This document shows, piece after piece, positions 1 through 6,585 of a stretch of 8,731 nt of DNA; the first letter of the stretch is position 1; each line of letters starts with the position of its first letter. Made by a program: the position numbers and the translations under genes. Below the pieces are notes generated by a model, which was not told the origin of the DNA, made no database searches, and was given only the letters and a program-made list of their open reading frames with translations. Source of the stretch: an uncultured Clostridia bacterium (GTDB lineage Bacteria > Bacillota > Clostridia > Christensenellales > UBA1242); NCBI GenBank assembly GCA_944383945.1, contig CALWRL010000025.1, positions 1 to 8,731 on the forward strand, given 5' to 3'.

Positions 1-508
1 GTTTGTTAAACAAACCTTTTGCTTTAACAACTTCATATGGTTCACGCATTTTTATTAAAGTTGGAATAACTTCAACTTTAAAATTAAAGTTATCTCTTAT
101 CAAATTTAATATTTTATCTGTTCTAGTTGATGTTTGATTTTTATTGCAAATTAAAGTTCCTGGAACATAATTTAAAGTTTGTGGAAAAATTAATTTTTTT
201 GCAGTTAATTGGTTAGGGCATAAAGCATAACTTGTTAAACCACCGTTTACATCATATGGCTTAATGTTTTGCATTGCAAAACCATATCTGTTGTCTGTGT
301 ATTTTTTCCATTCATCAACGCTATATGCTGTTCCAGGTTCAAAAGAAAGGCTTTGTGCGAACTGGATTAATGATGAAATAGGTTTTTCATCTGGATTAAA
401 ATAAAATTCGCCAATAGAGTCTAATTTATGAGCAAAAGCTTTTTCAATATCTTGTTTTGTTGATTCGGATAAATTATCCCAATTTTTAATTTCATTTAAG
501 GTTGCCAT
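1..508 (-). CDS. Unrecognised protein, C-terminus cut by window edge
   Basis: An open frame runs from an ATG (complement of 506-508) to the left edge without a stop, giving 169 residues, beginning MATLNEIKNWDN. The start is well supported: GGAGGT (complement of 513-518) lies 4 nt upstream and a good promoter lies behind it. The visible part is soluble and mixed in charge, with no signal peptide or membrane segment. It begins with a likely helical stretch (about residues 5-30), followed by aromatic-rich segments such as FYFNPDEKP and the stretch KYTDNRYGF. I see no catalytic motif and do not recognise the family. The 153-nt gap to the upstream nucleosidase gene and its own promoter suggest separate transcription. 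The protein's real length and any C-terminal domain lie outside the window. Confidence 0.8.
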   Translation of the reverse strand, partial: MATLNEIKNWDNLSESTKQDIEKAFAHKLDSIGEFYFNPDEKPISSLIQFAQSLSFEPGTAYSVDEWKKYTDNRYGFAMQNIKPYDVNGGLTSYALCPNQLTAKKLIFPQTLNYVPGTLICNKNQTSTRTDKILNLIRDNFNFKVEVIPTLIKMREPYEVVKAKGLFNK

Positions 509-531
509 TTTTACCTCCAATTTTCATATAT

Positions 532-560
532 ATCTTATCACATCAAAACAAAATATGCAA
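532..560 (-). promoter_or_regulatory. Sigma-A-type promoter for the left-edge gene
   Basis: On the minus strand there is TTGCAT (complement of 555-560), a 17-nt spacer, and TAAGAT (complement of 532-537). The -10 box is preceded by TGA, an extended -10. The predicted start near 525 gives a leader of about 17 nt that contains the GGAGGT ribosome site. Spacing and extended -10 make this one of the better promoters in the window. Confidence 0.6.
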
Positions 561-601
561 TACCAAAGATTAAAATTTATTGCTTAAATGTCATAATGAT
601 T

Positions 602-639
602 ATAAAAATTTTGTTTGTATAATTTCTACAAATTTTTAT
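602..639 (-). terminator. Weak AU-rich hairpin after the nucleosidase gene
   Basis: The arms 602-614 and 628-639 pair almost completely, with one bulged base, around a 13-nt loop. The stem is nearly all A-T, and on the minus strand its 3' arm ends in TTTTTAT. It lies 23 nt past the stop of the minus-strand nucleosidase gene, so it could weakly end that transcript. In such AT-rich DNA it may equally be chance. Confidence 0.25.
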
Positions 640-661
640 ATTTGATAAATTTTTGTTAAAA

Positions 662-1456
662 TTAACTTATTTTTAAAAAGTAATTAACAGCGTCACAAAC
701 AAATTTTGTTTGTATTTCTGTGAATTTTTCTGTTCTCCAAACCCATTTCTCGTCTTTGTTTAATGGGTGTTTGTCTGAGCAAAAGAAAACAGCATAATGA
801 GGAACATTTAGGAATTTACATGTGGCTAAAAAGCCTGCGGCTTCCATTTCAACACCAACCAATCCCTTTTGACGCCATTGTTCTTCTTTTTCAAACGTTT
901 GGCGAAAAACTGCAACGGAAGTGACCATGTTTTCGTTTGTACAATTATGTCCCTTATCTTTAAAATAATCGAACATATCGCTGTAAATTTCTGGGCATGG
1001 ATTTTCTATATATTCTTTTGGTAAGCCGTAGTGGAATGAAACACCATCTTCGGCATAAACTTTTTCTGGGAAGGTTACATCTCCAATTGCAATATTTTTC
1101 GAGAAACCTCCAATCATTCCAAAAAGCATAAATTCTTCAACACCTAATGCCTTTAATGTTTCAACAACATCTGCGGTTTGAGGGGCTCCATAACCACCGT
1201 GAAGGAAACAAACATTTGGATATCCTTCAACAACAACAACTTCCGACCTAGTTATAAACCCTGGCAATTTTTCAATTATTGTTTTTGTTTTGTAATTTTC
1301 TTTAATAATTCCCATTGCTTTTCCCATGCAAAAAAGAACTGCGCGTTTAGGAACTAAACTTTCGTCTACATTTTCGCGATGACTGCTTTTTGAATGTTCT
1401 TTTGCATCAAAAACACTTTTAGATTTGTCATTAGGATTAAACCAATTAATTTCCAT
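662..1456 (-). CDS. Nucleoside phosphorylase/nucleosidase superfamily protein
   Basis: This is a 264-residue protein of the PNP/UDP phosphorylase superfamily, cytosolic enzymes that cleave nucleosides into base and sugar. Seen in sequence: the glycine-rich turn GGYGAP (87-92); LGVEEFMLFG leading into GGFSKNIAIGDV (104-126), the core strand-turn of the fold; and VEMEAAG (202-208), whose E203-M204-E205 binds the ribose hydroxyls in relatives. CSDKHPL (226-232) carries D228, where purine-acting members (PNP, MTA/SAH nucleosidase) keep a catalytic Asp. The length suits uridine phosphorylase-like proteins plus about 30 extra N-terminal residues. The position of the phosphate-binding Arg in E. coli Udp (FLRIGTTG) reads FMLFGMIG here, so phosphorolysis is doubtful. 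The ATG is supported by AAGGAG (complement of 1462-1467), 5 nt away. The family is secure; the substrate is not. Confidence 0.88.
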   Translation of the reverse strand: MEINWFNPNDKSKSVFDAKEHSKSSHRENVDESLVPKRAVLFCMGKAMGIIKENYKTKTIIEKLPGFITRSEVVVVEGYPNVCFLHGGYGAPQTADVVETLKALGVEEFMLFGMIGGFSKNIAIGDVTFPEKVYAEDGVSFHYGLPKEYIENPCPEIYSDMFDYFKDKGHNCTNENMVTSVAVFRQTFEKEEQWRQKGLVGVEMEAAGFLATCKFLNVPHYAVFFCSDKHPLNKDEKWVWRTEKFTEIQTKFVCDAVNYFLKIS

Positions 1457-1486
1457 AAAAACTCCTTTTAGTGATAGATTATTTAG

Positions 1487-1515
1487 ATTTTAGCATATAT
1501 ATGAAAATTAATCTA
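1487..1515 (-). promoter_or_regulatory. Candidate promoter for the nucleosidase gene
   Basis: On the minus strand an extended -10, TGC followed by TAAAAT (complement of 1487-1495), lies about 30 nt before the start codon. The -35 at 17-nt spacing (complement of 1510-1515) reads TAGATT, a poor match. The extended -10 could compensate. The -35 lies inside the 1504-1525 palindrome. Confidence 0.4.
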
Positions 1516-1525
1516 GACTAATTTT
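1504..1525. promoter_or_regulatory. 22-nt near-perfect palindrome, possible operator
   Basis: The 22 bases are centred on TCTAGA (1512-1517). They read AAAATTA-A-TCTAGA-C-TAATTTT, so ten of the eleven pairs match their reverse complement. It lies between the divergent nucleosidase gene and the 58-residue gene and covers the -35 region of the former. That is where a dimeric repressor would bind, but no regulator gene is in the window. Confidence 0.4.
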
Positions 1526-1601
1526 AAGATTTGTTGTTCTATAAATCATTAAATTTTGGTTAATTGTAACAAAAAATATCATTAAATTCATAAATAAGCC
1601 T

Positions 1602-1778
1602 ATGAATAACTGTTCGCCAGAAAAACTTGCATTAATTGCAACACAAATTGCAATTGAAATTTCAAAAGGAAAATCAATTGAACAGTTAAACACAATTAAA
1701 AATGTTATAAATCAAATAAGTTCGGTTCTTTCAACTATAATTTGCGAAAGAATTAACGAAAAATTTGATAAAAGATAA
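1602..1778 (+). CDS. 58-residue small protein, DUF6774-like
   Basis: The ORF encodes 58 residues, beginning MNNCSPEKLALIATQIAIE and ending ERINEKFDKR. It is amphipathic and predicted all-helical: helix 1 (about 6-21), a turn at KGKS, and helix 2 (about 25-50). The pattern of an N-terminal Cys, ALIATQIA-x-x-ISKG, then INQISSVLSTII resembles short Bacillota proteins annotated as DUF6774 (from memory, which have helix-KG-helix and a 'TQLGDTLATI'-like second helix). No function is known to me. There is no clear Shine-Dalgarno sequence; a TATCAT at 1577-1582 could be a -10 giving a very short leader. The ATG is chosen because the frame upstream has no other ATG/GTG/TTG start before a stop. It is followed at once by a strong hairpin terminator, which supports a real transcription unit. 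The opposite-strand frame over the same bases looks like a shadow. Confidence 0.65.
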   Translation: MNNCSPEKLALIATQIAIEISKGKSIEQLNTIKNVINQISSVLSTIICERINEKFDKR

Positions 1779-1812
1779 AAAGATAACTTAACTAAAAAGC
1801 AAGTTATCTTTT
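1778..1812. terminator. Bidirectional hairpin terminator between the 58-aa gene and polA
   Basis: A perfect 12-bp stem (1778-1789 with 1801-1812, AAAAGATAACTT and its complement) closes an 11-nt loop. On the plus strand it follows the stop codon of the small gene and runs into TTTTATTTATTT. On the minus strand it ends in TTTTTATC and would end polA transcription about 57 nt past the polA stop. Confidence 0.75.
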
Positions 1813-1860
1813 ATTTATTTATTTATTTATTTGTTTGTTTGTTTGTTTGTTTGTTTGTTT
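1813..1860. repeat. Tetranucleotide microsatellite (ATTT)5(GTTT)7
   Basis: There are five exact ATTT units (1813-1832) followed by seven exact GTTT units (1833-1860). The array lies between the shared terminator hairpin and the polA stop codon (1870-1872). On the polA mRNA it is a 3' untranslated spacer of (AAAC)7(AAAU)5. The switch from one unit to the other suggests point mutation within an expanding array. Unit changes would not alter a reading frame. Confidence 0.95.
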
Positions 1861-1869
1861 GTTATTTTG

Positions 1870-4389
1870 TTAGCATTCGTAAAGACTATTGCCGCTAGAA
1901 ATTTCAACGGAAAGCGGAATTGAAAGGGAAACAACATTTTCCATTTCTTCGTGTAGAATTTTGTTTATTAACGCAACCTCATTTTTAGGGCAGTCCAAAA
2001 CAAGCTCGTCATGAATTTGTAAAACAATCTTAGATTGCAAATTTTCTTTTTTTAATCTATCGTAAACATTTATCATTGCTAGTTTTATAATATCTGATGC
2101 CGTTCCTTGAAGAGGCATGTTAATTGCAACTCTTTCTCCAAATTTTCTAATTGCATTGTTGCTAGATGAAAGTTCTGGAATAAAACGAATTCTTCCAAAA
2201 AGAGTTTTTGCAAAACCTTTTTCTTTTGCTAGTTCAATAGATTCGTTTATATATTCTTTTACTTGTGGGAACCTTTCAAAATATTTTTTAATATATTCTG
2301 ATGCTTTATAAAAAGATGTTCCTATATTAACCGAAAGACCATACTCGCTTATTCCGTAAATTATCCCAAAGTTAACTGTTTTTGCAAGCCTTCTTTGGTC
2401 TGGCGTTACAGAGGATAGTGGAACTTCAAAAATTTCAGATGCTGTTCTAGCATGAATATCTTCATTTCTTTTATATGCTTGCATCAAAGTTTTGTCTTGG
2501 CTGTAATGTGCCATTAGGCGAAGTTCAACTTGATTATAATCCGCAGAAACAATTTCACCATCTTTAAATCTTGAAATAAATATTTTTCTTATTTGTTTGC
2601 CTTCTTCATCTCTTATAGGTATGTTTTGTAGGTTGGGTTCGCTTGAAGAAAGCCTTCCTGTTGAGGTTTGTGTTTGGTTAAAAATTGTTTTTATAAAACC
2701 ATTGTTTTGTTTTGCAATGTCATAAAAAGGCTCAACATATGTTGATAATAACTTTTGAATTTTTCTATATCTTAAAATTTCAGGAACAATTTTGTGTTGA
2801 TTTTCAATTTCTTTAAGAATTTCAATGTTTGTTGATTGTTTTTTGTTATTTTTTGCAGATAACCCCAATTTGTTAAATAAAATGTTTGAAAGTTGTTTCG
2901 GCGAGTTTATGTTAAAAGGTTCGCCCGCTAAATCTATAACTAAATTCTTTATTTCTTCCAATTCTAATTCTAAACTTTCTTTTAAATTTAAAAGTTCATT
3001 TTGGTTAACAAATAAACCATCATTTTCCATTGTAAACAAAACATTGATTAACGGAATTTCAATTTTCTTGTATAGCAAGTTTAAATTATATTCTTCCATT
3101 TTAGAGGTTAAACTTTTTTCTAAAAAGAAATAGTAGGGGACTTGTTCAATTTCGTTTTTTGTTGAATCTCCTAATAAATATTTTGCAACTGAAATATCAA
3201 AAATTTCTCCTAAAACCTGTATGTTAAATTTCTTTAACAAGTGCATATTGCTTTTTGCATCATAACAAATTTTTTTGATTTTTTCACTTTCAAAAATTTC
3301 TTTTAAATGTTCAAGCGCTGTTTCAATTGTTAATGTGTTTGAAAACATTGATATTTCGCCATTTATAATATAAAGGTTGTTTGGCGAGCAGGCAATTTGC
3401 AAATTGTTAGAAAGTTCGAAAGCAAATTGATTTTCGCTTTTAATGTATGAAATAATTTTTTCTAATTGACTTACTGTTTCAACTTTTATTGTTTCATAAG
3501 GTTTTGCTTCTTCTTTTGCTAAGCTTGCTGTGTTGCTATCAAAAATATCTGTTCTTCTAATTAAACTTTTAAACTCGTAATTTTTAAAAAACTCGTACGT
3601 TTTTTTTGAGTATGGAAATGGATATTGCAAGTCTTCAAGCTTGTATTCTATTTCAACATCTCTTTTTATTTCGGCTAATTGTTTTGATAAATAGGCGAGT
3701 TCTTTTCCATTTTCTAATTTTTCTTTTAATTTCCCATTTATTGATGAAATATTGTTATATATGTTGTCTAAACTTCCAAACTTTAAAAGTAAATCGATGG
3801 CCCCTTTTTCGCCAATTCCACTAACTCCTGGTATGTTGTCGGAAGAATCGCCCCTTAAAGCTTTGTAGTCGCAAATTTGGCTTGGTGTTAAACCCATTGT
3901 TTCTTTTAACGATGATGGAGTTATTACATCAATTTCACTAACTCCTTTTTTCGGAAACCAAATTGATGTTTCATCATCTAATAGTTGAAATAAATCTCTG
4001 TCGCCAGATAACAAAACCTTTTCAACATTTTTCGTTTTGGATAAAGTTCCTATGATATCGTCTGCTTCAAAATTTTGTTTTTCAAAAAATTTAATTTGCA
4101 TTGTGTTTAAAAGGTCTTTTAAAATAGGCATTTGAAAAGCAAGTTCGCTTGGCATTGCTTTTCTTGTTCCTTTATAATTTTCAAACAAACTATTTCTAAA
4201 AGTTTTTTTGCCGGCATCAAATGCAACGGCAATGTATTTTGGTTTTAAATCTAAAATTGTTTTTGTTAGCATATTAACAAAACCGTAGATGGCATTAGAA
4301 TATTCCCCCTTACTGTTTGAAAGCAATGGTAGGGCGTAGAAAGAGCGATTAATAATGCTGTTTCCGTCTATAATTAACAACTTTTCCAT
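1870..4389 (-). CDS. polA: DNA polymerase I
   Basis: This is an 839-residue family A polymerase that fills gaps and removes RNA primers in replication and repair. The 5' nuclease domain (about 1-290) has D8 in LLIIDGNS, D58, EADD (108-111), SGDRD (128-132) and RGDSSDNIPGV followed by GIGEKGA, the metal-binding and helix-hairpin-helix signatures. The middle domain (about 300-470) keeps the fold but not proofreading: the DxE of motif Exo I is replaced by FELSNN, as in Bacillus and Taq enzymes. The polymerase domain has motif A SADYNQVELR with D617, motif B K670 to Y678 in KTVNFGIIYG, and motif C QIHDELV with D794, so it should be active. Length is in the usual range (about 830-930). The start is fixed by the family's N-terminus, yet there is no Shine-Dalgarno sequence. 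A TATAAT ends 6 nt before the ATG. It is divergent from glnS. Confidence 0.98.
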   Translation of the reverse strand: MEKLLIIDGNSIINRSFYALPLLSNSKGEYSNAIYGFVNMLTKTILDLKPKYIAVAFDAGKKTFRNSLFENYKGTRKAMPSELAFQMPILKDLLNTMQIKFFEKQNFEADDIIGTLSKTKNVEKVLLSGDRDLFQLLDDETSIWFPKKGVSEIDVITPSSLKETMGLTPSQICDYKALRGDSSDNIPGVSGIGEKGAIDLLLKFGSLDNIYNNISSINGKLKEKLENGKELAYLSKQLAEIKRDVEIEYKLEDLQYPFPYSKKTYEFFKNYEFKSLIRRTDIFDSNTASLAKEEAKPYETIKVETVSQLEKIISYIKSENQFAFELSNNLQIACSPNNLYIINGEISMFSNTLTIETALEHLKEIFESEKIKKICYDAKSNMHLLKKFNIQVLGEIFDISVAKYLLGDSTKNEIEQVPYYFFLEKSLTSKMEEYNLNLLYKKIEIPLINVLFTMENDGLFVNQNELLNLKESLELELEEIKNLVIDLAGEPFNINSPKQLSNILFNKLGLSAKNNKKQSTNIEILKEIENQHKIVPEILRYRKIQKLLSTYVEPFYDIAKQNNGFIKTIFNQTQTSTGRLSSSEPNLQNIPIRDEEGKQIRKIFISRFKDGEIVSADYNQVELRLMAHYSQDKTLMQAYKRNEDIHARTASEIFEVPLSSVTPDQRRLAKTVNFGIIYGISEYGLSVNIGTSFYKASEYIKKYFERFPQVKEYINESIELAKEKGFAKTLFGRIRFIPELSSSNNAIRKFGERVAINMPLQGTASDIIKLAMINVYDRLKKENLQSKIVLQIHDELVLDCPKNEVALINKILHEEMENVVSLSIPLSVEISSGNSLYEC

Positions 4390-4395
4390 ACAAAT

Positions 4396-4401
4396 ATTAT
4401 A
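4396..4401 (-). promoter_or_regulatory. polA -10 box giving a probably leaderless mRNA
   Basis: The minus strand reads TATAAT (complement of 4396-4401), then six bases ATTTGT, then the polA ATG. At normal spacing transcription would start at the A of the start codon. No good -35 is found at 16-18 nt (TATGAA or TTATGA). No AGGAGG-like sequence precedes the ATG, which agrees with a leaderless transcript. Confidence 0.5.
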
Positions 4402-4450
4402 TCTAATTTTTATTTTTTTTCATAATAAAATTGGTTTTTCTTTTAATTAA

Positions 4451-4479
4451 TTGACTTATATTAAAATTAATGATATGTT
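4451..4479 (+). promoter_or_regulatory. Promoter of the glnS operon
   Basis: TTGACT (4451-4456), a 17-nt spacer, and TATGTT (4474-4479) with an extended -10 TGA at 4471-4473. The expected start near 4486 leaves a leader of about 30 nt that contains GAGGT (4505-4509), 6 nt before the glnS ATG. There is no room for a T-box leader, so this glnS is not controlled by a T-box from this promoter. Confidence 0.65.
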
Positions 4480-4515
4480 ATTTTAGACTAAATATTTATA
4501 TTTTGAGGTTATGCA

Positions 4516-6174
4516 ATGAATAAGGTTGAAGCGACAAATTTTATTGAAGAGATAATAAATAAAGATATTGAAGATGGAAGAGTTAAAGCAATTCAAACTA
4601 GACATCCACCAGAGCCAAGTGGATATTTGCACATTGGTCATGTTAGAAACATTGTTTTAAATTATGGTTTGGCAGAAAAATATGGCGGTGTTTGCAATTT
4701 AAGATATGATGACACAAATCCAACAAAGGAAAGCCAAGAGTTTGTTGATTCTATTCAAGAAGATGTTAAGTGGCTTGGATATAGCTGGAATGAAATTCAC
4801 TATGCAACTGATTATTTTCAAAAGAATTATGAGTATGCTGTTCAATTGATTAAAGAGGGGAAAGCTTATGTTTGTGATTTGTCTCCGGAAGAACTTTCAA
4901 AAACAAGGGGAACTTTAACCGAACCGGGAATAGAAAGCCCTTATAGAAATAGAAGCGTTGAAGAAAATCTTGATTTGTTTGAGAGAATGAAAAACGGAGA
5001 ATTTCCTGCCGGCGCAAAATGTTTAAGAGCTAAAATAGACATGGCAAGCCCAAACATGAACATGAGAGATCCTGTTTTATACAGAATTCAATACAATCAC
5101 CATCAAAGAATTGGTGATTCTTGGAAGATTTATCCTTCTTACGATTTTTCCCACCCACTTGATGATGCAATTGAAGGAGTTACTCATTCAATTTGTGGGC
5201 CAGAATTTGAAGACCACAGACCATTGTATAATTGGGTTGTTGAAAACTGCAAAACAGGAAACACACCAAGACAAATTGAATATGCTAACCTTTATATTAA
5301 AGGTGCAATTTTAGGCAAAAGATTTATCAAAAAACTTGTTGAGGATAAAGTTGTTATTGGATTTGATGACCCAAGGCTTTATTCCTTAAGAGGATTAAAA
5401 AGAAGAGGAGTTTTGCCAGAAAGTTTAAAGGAATTTGTTATTGGGGCAGGAATAACAAAAAGCAATGCTTTAATAGAACCTGCATTCTTGGATCATTTTG
5501 TTAGAAACACATTAAACCAAGTTTCTAGAAGAGTTATGGCAGTTTTAAATCCGCTAGAACTTGAAATAACTAATTATCCGCAAGATAAAGAAGAAGAAAT
5601 TTTGTTAGAAGATTACCCAAAAAAAAAAAAAAAAGGATCTAGAAAATATTATTTTGGAAAAAATTTGTTAATTGAAAAAGAAGATTTCATTAAAGAACCA
5701 AATCCAAAATTTTACAGATTATATGTTGGGGCAGAAGTTAGACTTAAGGGCGCATATATAGTTAAATGCACAGGCTTTGAAGAAGACGAAAATGGAAATG
5801 TAACAAAAGTTTTGTGCGAATATTTGCCAGAAACGAAGTCTGGTAGCGAATGCACAAAAAAAGTTAAGGGAACAATTCATTGGATAAATCCTAAACATGC
5901 TGAAAAAGTTGAAGTTAGACTTTTTGAAAATTTAATTGATGAATCTTGCGCAGAAGAGGTTGAGGGGCAAGAACATGCGGTTTCTGGATATAAAATTAAT
6001 CCAAATAGTTTTACTGTTTTAAATAATTGTTATATTGAAAGCAATTTAAACATTAACAGTGAAGAAAGGTATCAATTTATCCGCAATGGTTATTTCTGCT
6101 TAGATTGCGATAGCACTTTAGACAAGAAAGTTTTTAACAGAACAATAACATTGAAGGAAACCAAAAAAATATGA
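4516..6174 (+). CDS. glnS: Glutaminyl-tRNA synthetase
   Basis: The 552 residues, close to the 554 of E. coli GlnRS, form a class I aminoacyl-tRNA synthetase that charges tRNA-Gln with glutamine. Seen in sequence: PPEPSGYLHIGH (31-42) with the HIGH motif at 39-42; the catalytic-core stretch LRYDDTNP; YDFSHPLDDAIEGVTHS, typical of GlnRS and GluRS; and WDDP-like GFDDPRLYSLRGLKRRG. The class I KMSKS loop reads LGKR (266-269), keeping the key lysine but not the usual MSKR of E. coli GlnRS. The C-terminal two beta-barrels that read the anticodon run from about residue 340 to the end, with the GlnRS signature RYQFIRNGYFCLD and VFNRTITLK. Residues 369-373 are a Lys run encoded by a 16-A tract. Many Bacillota lack glnS and use GatCAB instead; whether this genome also has GatCAB cannot be seen. 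It starts at ATG 4516 and overlaps the next gene by ATGA. Confidence 0.98.
   Translation: MNKVEATNFIEEIINKDIEDGRVKAIQTRHPPEPSGYLHIGHVRNIVLNYGLAEKYGGVCNLRYDDTNPTKESQEFVDSIQEDVKWLGYSWNEIHYATDYFQKNYEYAVQLIKEGKAYVCDLSPEELSKTRGTLTEPGIESPYRNRSVEENLDLFERMKNGEFPAGAKCLRAKIDMASPNMNMRDPVLYRIQYNHHQRIGDSWKIYPSYDFSHPLDDAIEGVTHSICGPEFEDHRPLYNWVVENCKTGNTPRQIEYANLYIKGAILGKRFIKKLVEDKVVIGFDDPRLYSLRGLKRRGVLPESLKEFVIGAGITKSNALIEPAFLDHFVRNTLNQVSRRVMAVLNPLELEITNYPQDKEEEILLEDYPKKKKKGSRKYYFGKNLLIEKEDFIKEPNPKFYRLYVGAEVRLKGAYIVKCTGFEEDENGNVTKVLCEYLPETKSGSECTKKVKGTIHWINPKHAEKVEVRLFENLIDESCAEEVEGQEHAVSGYKINPNSFTVLNNCYIESNLNINSEERYQFIRNGYFCLDCDSTLDKKVFNRTITLKETKKI
5619..5634 (+). repeat. 16-A homopolymer inside glnS
   Basis: There are sixteen consecutive A residues, from the last base of Pro368 through Lys373. 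The reading frame is intact as given. Loss of one A gives a stop after about 12 foreign codons (TGT TAA); gain of one gives AGG ATC TAG almost at once. Either removes the anticodon-binding barrels. Confidence 0.97.
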
Positions 6175-6554
6175 GAATTAGACTTTGGGAAATAATTGTT
6201 TTCACAATTTTAATTGTTTGTGCAATAACATTTTCTCTTCTTCAAAGTGTTTGGAGCGGATTTGCTTATTTTTCTTCATCAATTTTTATAATATTTATGA
6301 TTTTATTTATAAATAACAGAATTTATTACTTAAAACTTCTAAAAAAGAAATATGATGATGAACTAGAAACATATTTTGTTGAACTTTATAATAATGGATT
6401 AATAACAAAAGAGCAATTTGAAAATGTTGATGAAAGAATTGTTAAAGGATATTATAAAGATTACAGAAGATATAAAAATTTAACAATACTTTTAATTATT
6501 GGCTTTTCACTTATTTTAGTGTCAATCATTTTAGTTGTTTTTGGAATTTGGTAA
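6171..6554 (+). CDS. Small three-helix membrane protein with SHOCT-like linker
   Basis: The 127-residue protein has predicted membrane helices at about 8-24, 31-48 and 103-126. Between the second and third is a charged, probably cytoplasmic helical region (49-102). Inside it, VELYNNGLITKEQFENVDER (70-89) resembles the SHOCT pattern (a short helix, 'GxIT-x-E-E-F', a second helix) often found at the ends of membrane or secreted proteins. No catalytic residues are visible and I do not recognise a named family. The ATG overlaps the glnS stop (ATGA, 6171-6174), and AAGGA (6154-6158) lies 12 nt upstream, so translation is probably coupled to glnS. The third gene starts 31 nt downstream. Function is unknown; location beside an envelope protease suggests an envelope role. 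Confidence 0.8.
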   Translation: MRIRLWEIIVFTILIVCAITFSLLQSVWSGFAYFSSSIFIIFMILFINNRIYYLKLLKKKYDDELETYFVELYNNGLITKEQFENVDERIVKGYYKDYRRYKNLTILLIIGFSLILVSIILVVFGIW

Positions 6555-6585
6555 TAAAAAAAAGTTTAATGCACAAAATAACAGC

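Noticed and set aside
1508..1693. Minus-strand 61-codon open frame opposite the 58-residue gene
   Set aside because: It has no ribosome site and no promoter fit. The plus-strand frame over the same bases has a family-like helical pattern and a terminator directly after it.
1813..1860. CRISPR-like or integration repeat
   Set aside because: The units are 4-nt simple repeats without spacers. No cas genes, integrase or tRNA are nearby.
2117..3824. Plus-strand frames inside polA
   Set aside because: They are antisense shadows of a fully supported polymerase gene, with no ribosome sites or recognisable products.
4480..4515. T-box or other riboswitch leader before glnS
   Set aside because: The leader from the predicted promoter is only about 30 nt, far too short for a T-box.
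4511..4519. ATG at 4511 as the glnS start
   Set aside because: It reads ATG CAA TGA and stops after two codons. ATG 4516 has the better GAGGT spacing and the full GlnRS frame.
6535..6585. TTG-initiated 17-residue N-terminal extension of the HtrA-like protease
   Set aside because: It would put MFLEFGNKKKFN before a clear signal peptide, overlaps the upstream gene and has no ribosome site. ATG 6586 fits an exported protein.
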